11,477 bases of DNA from JAHDHW01 sp964551455 (GTDB lineage: Bacteria > Bacteroidota > Bacteroidia > Chitinophagales > Saprospiraceae): positions 1 to 11,477 of the forward strand of contig CAZKDA010000150.1 of the NCBI GenBank assembly GCA_964551455.1, written 5' to 3'. This document shows positions 5,626 through 11,477 of this stretch, piece by piece. Numbering within the stretch: the first letter of the stretch is position 1; every line of letters starts with the position of its first letter. The notes under the pieces are model-generated. The model did not search any database, was not told the origin of the DNA, and saw nothing but the letters and a program-made list of their open reading frames with translations. A program made the position numbers and the translations under genes.

Positions 5626-5684
5626 CATTCGTGCATTCGTGGCTTGTATTAAGTATATTTTTAGAAGCCACGAATGCACGAATG
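5626..5684. terminator. 20-bp perfect inverted repeat after ung
   Basis: CATTCGTGCATTCGTGGCTT (5626-5645) is matched exactly by its reverse complement at 5665-5684 around a 19-base loop. The outer part of each arm is a tandem 8-mer (CATTCGTG twice). It lies between convergent ung and the minus-strand Fic gene and may end transcripts from both sides, but there is no T run. It also shares GCCACGAA/TTCGTGGC with the other intergenic repeats listed. Confidence 0.6.
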
Positions 5685-5884
5685 CCAGGCGTTTGTTTCG
5701 AGACTTGCAACTTTGGTATGGTGGAGAAAATGACTTGTTTATAATTTTATTACCCAGATGATTTCACCTTGCAGTTTAAAATCCAAAATGCTTCGAGCTC
5801 TGGCCGGCGCCTTCCAAATCAGCCGCTCACAATTCGACCAGCCCGAACCAGCCCGAAAGCTACGGGCGGGCGGGTGTCACACAG
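5685..5884. other. Intergenic stretch without a supported gene
   Basis: Open frames here read as low-complexity translations with no domain and are probably spurious. The visible structure is a GC-rich block at about 5838-5875 with repeated CCAGCCCGAA and a CCCG...CGGG fold around GAAAGCTA, which looks like a decayed dispersed repeat. Confidence 0.4.
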
Positions 5885-5924
5885 TTCGTGGCAATTTTTT
5901 CCCGCCATTTTCAGGTGCAGCCAC
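5885..5924 (-). repeat. TTCGTGGC/GCCAC hairpin at the Fic gene end
   Basis: TTCGTGGCAATTTT (5885-5898) begins a stem GTGGC (5888-5892) that pairs with GCCAC (5920-5924), overlapping the Fic stop codon. The same 14-mer and layout recur at 8518-8556 at the end of another minus-strand gene, so this is a related 3'-end element, perhaps a terminator-like or dispersed repeat. Confidence 0.45.
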
Positions 5925-6709
5925 TATTTTTCTTCTTTCAAAGAATTTACGATTAATGTCAAAAAAGGAATACAATTATCGTAATTCAATTCATAATAAT
6001 TCACGCCAAGGTTTATACATTCATAATAATCTGACAGATGTTCTTTGTAGTACTTTTCCGATTGGATTTTCCAGGCCCTGTTTTTAATTTTTTCAGACAA
6101 AAACCACTTTTCTAAAATTCTTGCTGCTCTTCCGTTTCCATCCCAAAATGGATGAATATGAACAAATTTTAAGTGGATCAATGAAGCATGGTAAAACAAT
6201 TCCTCTATGCTCAATTTTCTATTTCGAAGCGTGTTAATATCTTGAAATAATTCGTTCATTTTTTCTTCGACAAATTGTGGTTCAATGGCCAGATAAACCA
6301 ATCCCGTGTTGTCAAATACCCCCATTCTGTCATTTCTGTATTTTCCTCTTTTATCTTTGAGCAATAGTGTGTTGCTTAGTATTTTATGGACTTTCAGAAA
6401 ATTCTTTTCATCCAATTTGTTTTCTTTTGCAAATTCATACGCTTTCACCAGATATTCTATCTCTCGTATCTCTTTTTGGGGTTTGAACTTCCGTTTTCCA
6501 ATAATAGCATTCATGAACGAATTCAAATCAATGCTATTCCCTTCGATGTTCGATGAAAATACAGCAGCTGATCTGATCCTGTACCCCAAGTCAATTTTCT
6601 TGTCGGAAAAATCTGTTGAATCAAATAAGTCGGTCAGGTTGATATTAATTGCTTCCTTGTAATCGTCAAAATATTTCTTATCGGTTACCCGCATTGGTTT
6701 TTTAGCCAA
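5924..6709 (-). CDS. Fic family protein, class II (probable AMP transferase)
   Basis: Fic proteins transfer AMP or another nucleotide part to hydroxyl side chains of target proteins. The active-site motif HPFWDGNGR is complete (His186 to Arg194, counted from TTG 6709). An inhibitory motif [ST]xxxE[GN] is present near the N-terminus as SSNIEG (Ser52, Glu56), which makes this class II with self-inhibition in cis. No antitoxin gene is adjacent, as expected for class II. The start is unclear. TTG at 6709 opens the frame and the first in-frame ATG is at 6694. The best Shine-Dalgarno/ATG pair (AGGAG 6730-6726, ATG 6719) is one base out of frame; removing one T from the TTT at 6713-6711 would join it as MIKLAKKPMRVTD. 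The gene may therefore be slightly frameshifted or start at 6694. The target is unknown. Confidence 0.88.
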   Translation of the reverse strand: MAKKPMRVTDKKYFDDYKEAININLTDLFDSTDFSDKKIDLGYRIRSAAVFSSNIEGNSIDLNSFMNAIIGKRKFKPQKEIREIEYLVKAYEFAKENKLDEKNFLKVHKILSNTLLLKDKRGKYRNDRMGVFDNTGLVYLAIEPQFVEEKMNELFQDINTLRNRKLSIEELFYHASLIHLKFVHIHPFWDGNGRAARILEKWFLSEKIKNRAWKIQSEKYYKEHLSDYYECINLGVNYYELNYDNCIPFLTLIVNSLKEEK

Positions 6710-6716
6710 ATTTAAT

Positions 6717-6730
6717 CATTTTTTACTCCT
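6717..6730 (-). promoter_or_regulatory. Strong ribosome binding site out of frame with Fic
   Basis: On the minus strand AGGAG, six bases, then ATG is the best ribosome binding site seen in the window. The ATG opens a 5-codon frame (MIKFG, stop TAA) ending inside the Fic N-terminus. It is either the true start separated by a one-base insertion or a short leader frame. Confidence 0.45.
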
Positions 6731-6753
6731 CGTCAGAGAAGTGGCGTGGGCGC

Positions 6754-8223
6754 TCAAGGTTTGACGATTTTATAAGTTTTAGAAACATTTTGAGTTGAAA
6801 GCCGCACGAAATAAATTCCGCTCGGCTGATCTGACAAATCAATTGACAGATTGCCCATCGATTGTGCAGGACGACTGAATATCCGTTTCCCGTCGGGATT
6901 GAATATCTCCGTTTGGAAGCTGTAGCTTTCGGGATTGTATAGGTTCAGAACGCCATCCGTTACCGGATTAGGATAGATTTTTATTGGGCTACCTTTGCCG
7001 TCAACTTCATTGGTACTCAACAAAATATCTTCGTCAGCCGAAATAACCCCGATGGTATCTGTTCCTTTTACGTAGCCAACAAGCTCCGATCTTTTCCCCC
7101 ATTCAAAATCCGATACCTGACTAAAGATCAATCCAATTCCTTCTTTAAATTCATAATAGAAATTTGCAACACAGGATTCTAAAACAAGGGTGTCGGACTC
7201 TTCGTCAAAATCAATAAACTGGTAAGAAATGCTCATGTCTGGATAATATGGAAAGGGGTTTCCTGTTTTTTTAACGACCCTGTTATCCGTCGGATCTTTG
7301 TAAATTCCTATGTAATGCCGGATATGATCTTCGCACAATTCATATTCGTCATATTTGACTAAAGTTCGATTATATAGTTCTGTGTAGTGCTCAGTTGGAA
7401 ATTGTTCAAAGATGATTGTATCGATGCCTTGACCTGAACTGAAAGGATAGGTGCCATTATTAGTTGTATAAGATTTATTAGACACCTGATAAACTTCATA
7501 GGTTATTTTCGTAGCTTCTATTTGCTTTGCGAGGATCTCATACTTTTCCACGGTGTTCCATTGCCAGAGTGTTCCCTGAAAAGTTACATCCGTATGTTCA
7601 TACTGAAAGACATCTCCAACATCGAAATTATAAAAGTCCCAAAAATCAGGAATAATTTCTCCGAGATCCCTGCCCTCAATTCCTTTTAATTCATAGTAAT
7701 GCTCCCCTTCCATGAATTTGATAATTCCATGATCTTTGGAAAGCCAGATCGTATCGCCATTGGAAAGTTGAATGGTTTTTATGGAATCCGTTTCACCAAA
7801 AACCTCATCCTCAAAAATATCCAAAACGGTTGCGATTACATTGCCTGTGCTGTCGAAAGTCCAGCTTTCATCCAGAGCAGCGTGAGCTTTTAAGGTAAAA
7901 GTCCGCTTGCCTTCGAAGCGATAAATATCGGGCGCTGTTTTGACGATCTTTTCCTGTAGAAACTGCCCTTGATTGGCGATCTTAAATTCAATGAGCGGAT
8001 CGTACATCCAGGGGCAATCAAAGCAATCCAAAACAACTTTGTTGAGGTAAAAAACGGAATCCGAATTCACGATAGCAATTGAATCTACCCATAATGTATT
8101 GCTGATGTACGAAGCGGTATCAATTTGAAAGTTGAACCGCTCGACCGCATTGACAGGAGACCAATTTTGAGAAAAACAAACCGAGCAGGAAAAAACGATG
8201 GATAAAGTAGCAATGATCTTCAT
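6754..8223 (-). CDS. Large secreted T9SS cargo protein of unknown function
   Basis: The 489-residue product starts MKIIATLSIVFSCSVCFSQ, a signal peptide with cleavage probably before QNW. The last 76 residues (414-489) form a T9SS type A sorting domain: IKIYPNP at its start, FNPDGKRIF in the middle, and LSDQPSGIYFVRLST then KTYKIVKP at the end. The protein should be exported across both membranes and processed at the sorting domain. The 390-residue body is acidic, aromatic-rich and beta-like, with several Cys including CFDCPW near residue 65. I recognise no enzyme motif. It ends 44 bases before the Fic frame on the same strand, so read-through into Fic is possible. Confidence 0.82.
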   Translation of the reverse strand: MKIIATLSIVFSCSVCFSQNWSPVNAVERFNFQIDTASYISNTLWVDSIAIVNSDSVFYLNKVVLDCFDCPWMYDPLIEFKIANQGQFLQEKIVKTAPDIYRFEGKRTFTLKAHAALDESWTFDSTGNVIATVLDIFEDEVFGETDSIKTIQLSNGDTIWLSKDHGIIKFMEGEHYYELKGIEGRDLGEIIPDFWDFYNFDVGDVFQYEHTDVTFQGTLWQWNTVEKYEILAKQIEATKITYEVYQVSNKSYTTNNGTYPFSSGQGIDTIIFEQFPTEHYTELYNRTLVKYDEYELCEDHIRHYIGIYKDPTDNRVVKKTGNPFPYYPDMSISYQFIDFDEESDTLVLESCVANFYYEFKEGIGLIFSQVSDFEWGKRSELVGYVKGTDTIGVISADEDILLSTNEVDGKGSPIKIYPNPVTDGVLNLYNPESYSFQTEIFNPDGKRIFSRPAQSMGNLSIDLSDQPSGIYFVRLSTQNVSKTYKIVKP

Positions 8224-8517
8224 AGTTTTACTTTTTATTCAAAAAATGACAGCATTTGAAGGAAAATTTGCGATTTAAGGCAAGTTGCAAACTATCCCAC
8301 TAAAGATGAATAACCGATCATTATTTTTTCAGCGTTTATTTTGCAAATTGAAATTATAAATTCCGGTGAGAACATGATTACTTTTCAGATACGGGCTTTT
8401 GACACTTTTATTCCCCTAGATCATATTATACTTGACGCAGAAAGGTGCAGATTGTTATGATTTATTATGAAAACCGATTTATAGCAATATGCAGGATTTA
8501 CTTTGTGGCATAGAGAC
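8224..8517. other. Intergenic stretch without a supported gene
   Basis: This AT-rich sequence lies upstream of the minus-strand cargo gene and should hold its promoter. I find no convincing TTG-N19-TAnnTTTG pair. Short frames are chance. Near its right end (8501-8525) is a GTGGC-repeat tract, CTTTGTGGC then CTTCGTGGC. Confidence 0.4.
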
Positions 8518-8556
8518 TTCGTGGCAATTTTCTCCATCTTTCATACAAGGAGCCAC
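8518..8556 (-). repeat. TTCGTGGC/GCCAC hairpin at the DUF4256 gene end
   Basis: TTCGTGGCAATTTT (8518-8531) repeats the 14-mer of 5885-5898. GTGGC (8521-8525) can pair with GCCAC (8552-8556), 8 bases from the stop of the neighbouring minus-strand gene. Spacing and the following TCC also agree with the first copy. Confidence 0.45.
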
Positions 8557-8564
8557 AACACTTA

Positions 8565-9128
8565 TTATACCCTGAGCAAACCGCGGAATCCCCTGGCGGC
8601 ATAATACGAGGTTGCGCCGTTGTGATACACGAAAACATGATCGTAGCGACGGTCGCAAAATAGGGCGCCGCCAAGTTTTCTGATGGCAGCAGGGGTTTTT
8701 ACCCAGCTCGAGGTTTTGGTATCAAAATTTCCCAGTTGCTGCAATCCGCGGTATTGTTCCTCTGTCAAAAGCTCGATCCCCATGTCGCTGGCCATATCCA
8801 TAGCGCTGTTTTCCGGTTTGTGTTCTTTCCTCGATTCCAGCGCTTCGCGATCATAACAAAGGCTTCTGCGACCTTTAGGGCTTTCCGCCGAACAATCATA
8901 AAAAATGTATTCGCCTGTCTTTTTATCAAAGTCAATGATATCCGGTTCGCCGCCCGTGCTTTCCATTTCGTGGAGCGACCATAGTTTTTCAATATTGGCT
9001 TCCAGCTTTGTTTGTACTTTAGCCCATTCAAGACCATTGTGGCGATCCATGTTTTTCTCAAAACGAGTTTTTAAGATTTTGAGTAGTTCTTCGCGCTGTT
9101 CCGATGATAACTTCTTTTTATTGCTCAT
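8565..9128 (-). CDS. DUF4256 family protein
   Basis: The 187-residue cytoplasmic protein matches, from memory of the family, DUF4256 along its whole length: LSSEQREELLKILKTRFEKNMDRHNGLEW at the start, GGEPDIIDFDKKTGEYIFYDCSAESPKGRRSLCYDREAL in the middle, ELLTEEQYRGLQQLGNFDTKTSSWVKTP, and LGGALFCDRRYDHVFVYHNGATSYYAARGFRGLLRV at the end. The function of the family is not known. The highly conserved polar motifs (YDCSAESP, CDRRYD, YHNGA) suggest an enzyme or binding pocket. The ATG has no clear Shine-Dalgarno. It stands alone on its strand, well separated from the next gene. Confidence 0.88.
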   Translation of the reverse strand: MSNKKKLSSEQREELLKILKTRFEKNMDRHNGLEWAKVQTKLEANIEKLWSLHEMESTGGEPDIIDFDKKTGEYIFYDCSAESPKGRRSLCYDREALESRKEHKPENSAMDMASDMGIELLTEEQYRGLQQLGNFDTKTSSWVKTPAAIRKLGGALFCDRRYDHVFVYHNGATSYYAARGFRGLLRV

Positions 9129-9512
9129 TGAAGTGGTGTGACCTTTTGATTTGTTTAAGATGTTTTTATCGATGCGTCAGTTAAGCGGAGGAAAGCCTCG
9201 CTGTCCGGCTGCCAAGTTATACATTGGAATCGTAATTGACAAAAAAAAGAGTCAACGAATATTATTTGATCTGTGGTAAGAAAAGAAGGAGGGTTCTAAA
9301 GTTTGACTTGCCTACTTACACCATGTTTTTCACAAAAAGTAGTTACATTTAACCAACGCTTCAGGAATTTTTTCTCCTGTGAAGGTGCAAAAGGAATAAA
9401 TTAAAGTTTTAAGTTTGTTCGAGCCAACTTGCTCTAAAGCATTCGTGGACAAACAAAAACAACGTGGGATGAAGATTTGATAAAACACTTTTCTTAAAAT
9501 AAATCGCAAAAG
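9129..9512. other. Divergent intergenic region without a supported gene
   Basis: This 384-base gap between divergent genes must contain both promoters. On the plus strand TAAGTTTG at 9410-9417 fits the -7 motif TAnnTTTG but lacks a TTG 19 bases upstream, so it is only a weak candidate. TTGAC and GTCAA (about 9236-9255) flank an A-rich run, and CAGGA/TCCTG (about 9362-9378) surround a T run. Neither is convincing as a regulatory site. A 65-codon minus-strand frame here has no supporting features. Confidence 0.4.
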
Positions 9513-10673
9513 ATGAAAACTATTCAAATCCTGGTGTTTCTTTTTTGTTCAAATGCCTTGCTCAGCCAACAGATCATCACACTGCGTAATCCTTCTTTTG
9601 AAGACTTGCCAAGATGCTGTAAAGCGCCGCAGGGTTGGGAGCCTTGCGGGAAGGAGGGTCTTAATACCCCCGATGTTCAGCCTGGATATTTTAACGTAAA
9701 CCTTGCACCTCTCAATGGTAACACTTATATCGGAATGGTCACCAGAGATAATGACTCCTGGGAAAGCATCGCCCAGTTATTAAACCATAAACTGCAATCC
9801 GGCAAAAGGTACTGGTTTAGCATTTTTTTAGCGCAATCCCCTCAACTTATCAGCCAAAGCAGATTAACCGGACAAGGTGCCAATTACACAGAACCCATAA
9901 AATTGAGGATATGGGGAGGAAATAATTACTGTCATAAATCCGAACTTTTGGCGGAAACCCCGCTGATCGACCATAACCACTGGAAGAAATACGAGTTTGT
10001 TTTCGAACCGGGAAAGGATCATCATGCCATTACTTTCGAAGCCTTTTATAAAACGCCATCCCTGGCTCCCTACAACGGCCATCTTTTAATGGATCACTGC
10101 TCCGCGATCATGGAACTGAACGGCGTGGAAGATACCGCTCATTTCCGCAGGTCGGATGCCAATGATACACTTAGCGTAGTTAACATTCCTGACAAAATCA
10201 TCAAGGAAGAAAAAAAAGCGGTAATAGTAGAAGAAATGACCACAGAGGATATGCATTGGTGGCTGATCAAAAAATTTCGAAGTAAAGGATTCAGATTTGA
10301 AGAACCGGACACTTCCAGTCATATTAGCGGACAACTATATCTGGTGTGGGAATTGGAAAATAAGGTTTTAAGGATGGGGATCAGAAACTACATTTACGTC
10401 AATTCTGCCAGTGATGCCTCAGAAATGGGTAATTCGCTGATGGAAATTGGTTTTAAGGAATCCGCAACAGTGATCTTCAACACCGTTGACATTTTTTCAA
10501 AAAATGAAAATGGCGCAGAAATTACCAAAGCAGAATACCGATATTTCAACCAAAGCGACCGATTGCTGAATCAAACCTTCCGGGAAGAGAAAGAAAAAGA
10601 TTTGATTTTGGATTATATCTCAGCACACAGGGAAGCGCTCGTCCGGGAGCTTAAAGCTTTTTCTAAAAATTGA
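9513..10673 (+). CDS. Secreted protein with N-terminal jelly-roll-like domain
   Basis: The 386-residue product begins MKTIQILVFLFCSNALLSQQ, a signal peptide with cleavage probably before QQI. The mature protein opens with IITLRNPSFEDLP and continues through GWEPCGKEG, GNTYIGMVTRDNDSWESIAQLL, GKRYWFSIFLAQSP and WKKYEFVFEPGKDHHAITFEAF to about residue 200. NPSFED followed by such beta segments is typical of carbohydrate-binding or galactose-binding-like beta-sandwich domains in Bacteroidota surface proteins. After a charged linker (IKEEKKAVIVEEM, about residue 230) a separate alpha/beta region (MHWWLIKKFRSKGFRFEEP onward) has no family I recognise and ends with a charged helix instead of a T9SS domain. 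A periplasmic or outer-membrane-associated place is likely. Confidence 0.78.
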   Translation: MKTIQILVFLFCSNALLSQQIITLRNPSFEDLPRCCKAPQGWEPCGKEGLNTPDVQPGYFNVNLAPLNGNTYIGMVTRDNDSWESIAQLLNHKLQSGKRYWFSIFLAQSPQLISQSRLTGQGANYTEPIKLRIWGGNNYCHKSELLAETPLIDHNHWKKYEFVFEPGKDHHAITFEAFYKTPSLAPYNGHLLMDHCSAIMELNGVEDTAHFRRSDANDTLSVVNIPDKIIKEEKKAVIVEEMTTEDMHWWLIKKFRSKGFRFEEPDTSSHISGQLYLVWELENKVLRMGIRNYIYVNSASDASEMGNSLMEIGFKESATVIFNTVDIFSKNENGAEITKAEYRYFNQSDRLLNQTFREEKEKDLILDYISAHREALVRELKAFSKN

Positions 10674-10814
10674 GCGTCGTCGTTTGTGGAGCTTGATAAA
10701 AAAACGCTATATTAACTTTCATAAGCGAAAAGAAGTAAGTTGGGAGTGACGTCTGCGTAATTGATTGGTGGCAAGACCAAAAGAAAAATGAACAATAAAC
10801 CAACCTTTTCTAAA

Positions 10815-11291
10815 ATGAAAAACCAATTCAACTTTTCCATTTTATTTATGCTCCTTATCATTGCAGGATGTACACAACCACCAGCACCATTGGGAGAAAT
10901 GCAATTTCCGGAAGGATCCGTGCAGCATGTTGTATATGCCGAAGAAATCCAATGGAAACCATGCCCGCCAAATTTACCCTCTGGCTGTGAGATGGCTGTT
11001 TTGGAAGGGAATCCCCAAAAGCCCGATTTGTTCACTGTACGTTTCAAGGTCAACAGTGAGTTTGTGATGCCGGCTCACACGCACCCAAAAGATGAACGTG
11101 TGACCATTCTGCAAGGAAAAGCTTATGTTGCATTTGGAAAAGACGGAACGCGGGAAAATGCGAAGGCATTTGGGCCAGGTGATTATTATGTGAATGCCCG
11201 CGACGCGATCCATACGATTTGGGCTGACTCAGCCACAATACTTCAAATCACCGGGATAGGACCCTGGGAAGCAGATTTTATCGAAAAATAA
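10815..11291 (+). CDS. Cupin-domain lipoprotein
   Basis: Counted from the ATG at 10815 the product is 158 residues and opens MKNQFNFSILFMLLIIAGC, an ideal lipoprotein signal with lipobox IAGC and lipidated Cys19. The frame is open further up to TTG 10761 and ATG 10788, but those starts put a polar stretch before the signal, so 10815 is preferred. The cupin fold is seen in motif 1 with HTHPKDE (His88, His90, Glu94) then LQGKAYVAFG, and motif 2 with GPGDYYVNARDAIH (Pro121, His133). These residues normally bind one metal ion. The N-terminal part contains CPP and SGCEM, a possible Cys pair. Function could be metal-dependent catalysis or sensing in the envelope; it cannot be fixed from sequence. 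Confidence 0.85.
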   Translation: MKNQFNFSILFMLLIIAGCTQPPAPLGEMQFPEGSVQHVVYAEEIQWKPCPPNLPSGCEMAVLEGNPQKPDLFTVRFKVNSEFVMPAHTHPKDERVTILQGKAYVAFGKDGTRENAKAFGPGDYYVNARDAIHTIWADSATILQITGIGPWEADFIEK

Positions 11292-11373
11292 GCAAATCCT
11301 GGCGTCAACACCGACTGATGCAAGCGCTCGCACGCGCGTCGTATTGCGCATCCGCTGCTCTTATCGATTTTCT

Positions 11374-11420
11374 AAAATTCACCCCGCATGAAAATTGAGC
11401 AGATAATCGGTGAATTTTTT
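11374..11420 (+). terminator. Possible terminator after the cupin gene
   Basis: AAAATTCACC (11374-11383) and GGTGAATTTT (11409-11418) are exact reverse complements with a 25-base loop, followed by two more T. The loop is long for a strong terminator. Confidence 0.4.
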
Positions 11421-11431
11421 AAATTATACAC

Positions 11432-11477
11432 GACAACGCATAGATTTCGGATTATAAAAATTAATCTATGCGTAGTC
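11432..11477. repeat. Inverted repeat at the window end
   Basis: ACGCATAGATT (11436-11446) and AATCTATGCGT (11463-11473) are exact reverse complements around 16 AT-rich bases. GAC (11432-11434) and GTC (11475-11477) extend the stem beyond one A/A mismatch. The right arm contains TGCGTAG, also present in the boxes of sites C and D. The window stops here, so its full extent is unknown. Confidence 0.55.

Noticed and set aside
5758..6087. 109- and 71-residue plus-strand frames between ung and Fic
   Set aside because: One overlaps the Fic C-terminus, and both cross the decayed repeat at 5838-5875; the translations look random.
5924..6709. Fic as the toxin of a two-gene toxin-antitoxin pair
   Set aside because: The inhibitory motif SSNIEG is inside the protein itself and no small antitoxin gene adjoins it, so a class II regulatory Fic is more likely.
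8736..9141. Plus-strand frames (8736-8984, 8905-9141) and a second minus-strand frame (8765-9061) over the DUF4256 gene
   Set aside because: They coincide with a full-length conserved gene on the minus strand and show no features of their own.
9330..9527. 65-residue minus-strand frame in the divergent promoter region
   Set aside because: It overlaps the start of the plus-strand gene, has no ribosome site and shows no recognisable sequence.
10761..10814. TTG (10761) or ATG (10788) as start of the cupin lipoprotein
   Set aside because: They would place 9-18 polar residues before a complete lipoprotein signal; the ATG at 10815 gives the standard MK-hydrophobic-IAGC layout.

Overview
The window comes from a bacterium of the phylum Bacteroidota. 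Two proteins end in type IX secretion system (T9SS) C-terminal sorting domains with an initial YPNP. The promoters I can see fit the Bacteroidota TTG-N19-TAnnTTTG pattern, Shine-Dalgarno sequences are mostly absent, and the left part is AT-rich. The order or genus cannot be fixed from the sequence.

Left region (1-3760), accessory. A 5'-truncated secreted metzincin protease overlaps a small lipoprotein gene by 4 bp. Then come a second lipoprotein gene (1851-2354) and a beta-barrel-like secreted protein (2697-3398). These genes are separated by long GC-rich imperfect palindromes at 1773-1843, 2361-2479, 2499-2683 and 3402-3564. Each palindrome has outer AAC/GTT boxes, a short unpaired spacer, an inner variable stem and a longer terminal region. 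This is the layout of integron attC sites. The 10-11 bases at the start of a unit are also the exact reverse complement of the bases just before the next palindrome, as expected if each unit once closed into a circle. At least one unit is only about 41 bp and has no gene. No integrase gene is visible. I read this as an integron-like cassette array (inference), and it is the most interesting part of the window.

Middle region (3690-4780). A consensus promoter containing an inverted repeat drives a two-gene unit: a DUF2975 four-helix membrane protein and a small Cro/CI-type regulator. Downstream, on the minus strand, is tRNA-Arg(TCT). The 3' end of this tRNA and its terminator are partly duplicated about 130 bp away, either an att-like scar or a decayed tandem tRNA.

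Right region (4930-11477), more housekeeping-like and with higher GC around ung. It holds uracil-DNA glycosylase (ung, +), then three minus-strand genes: a class II Fic protein with a puzzling start, a 489-residue T9SS cargo protein, and a DUF4256 protein. Two plus-strand genes follow: a secreted protein of unknown role and a cupin lipoprotein. Palindromic intergenic repeats carrying TTCGTGGC/GCCACGAA lie at the ends of several genes. The window closes in another strong inverted repeat at 11432-11477.

Most encoded proteins are exported (two T9SS cargo proteins, three lipoproteins, a barrel and a secreted protein), so the window is rich in envelope functions. Only the DUF2975/HTH pair looks like a dedicated functional unit.
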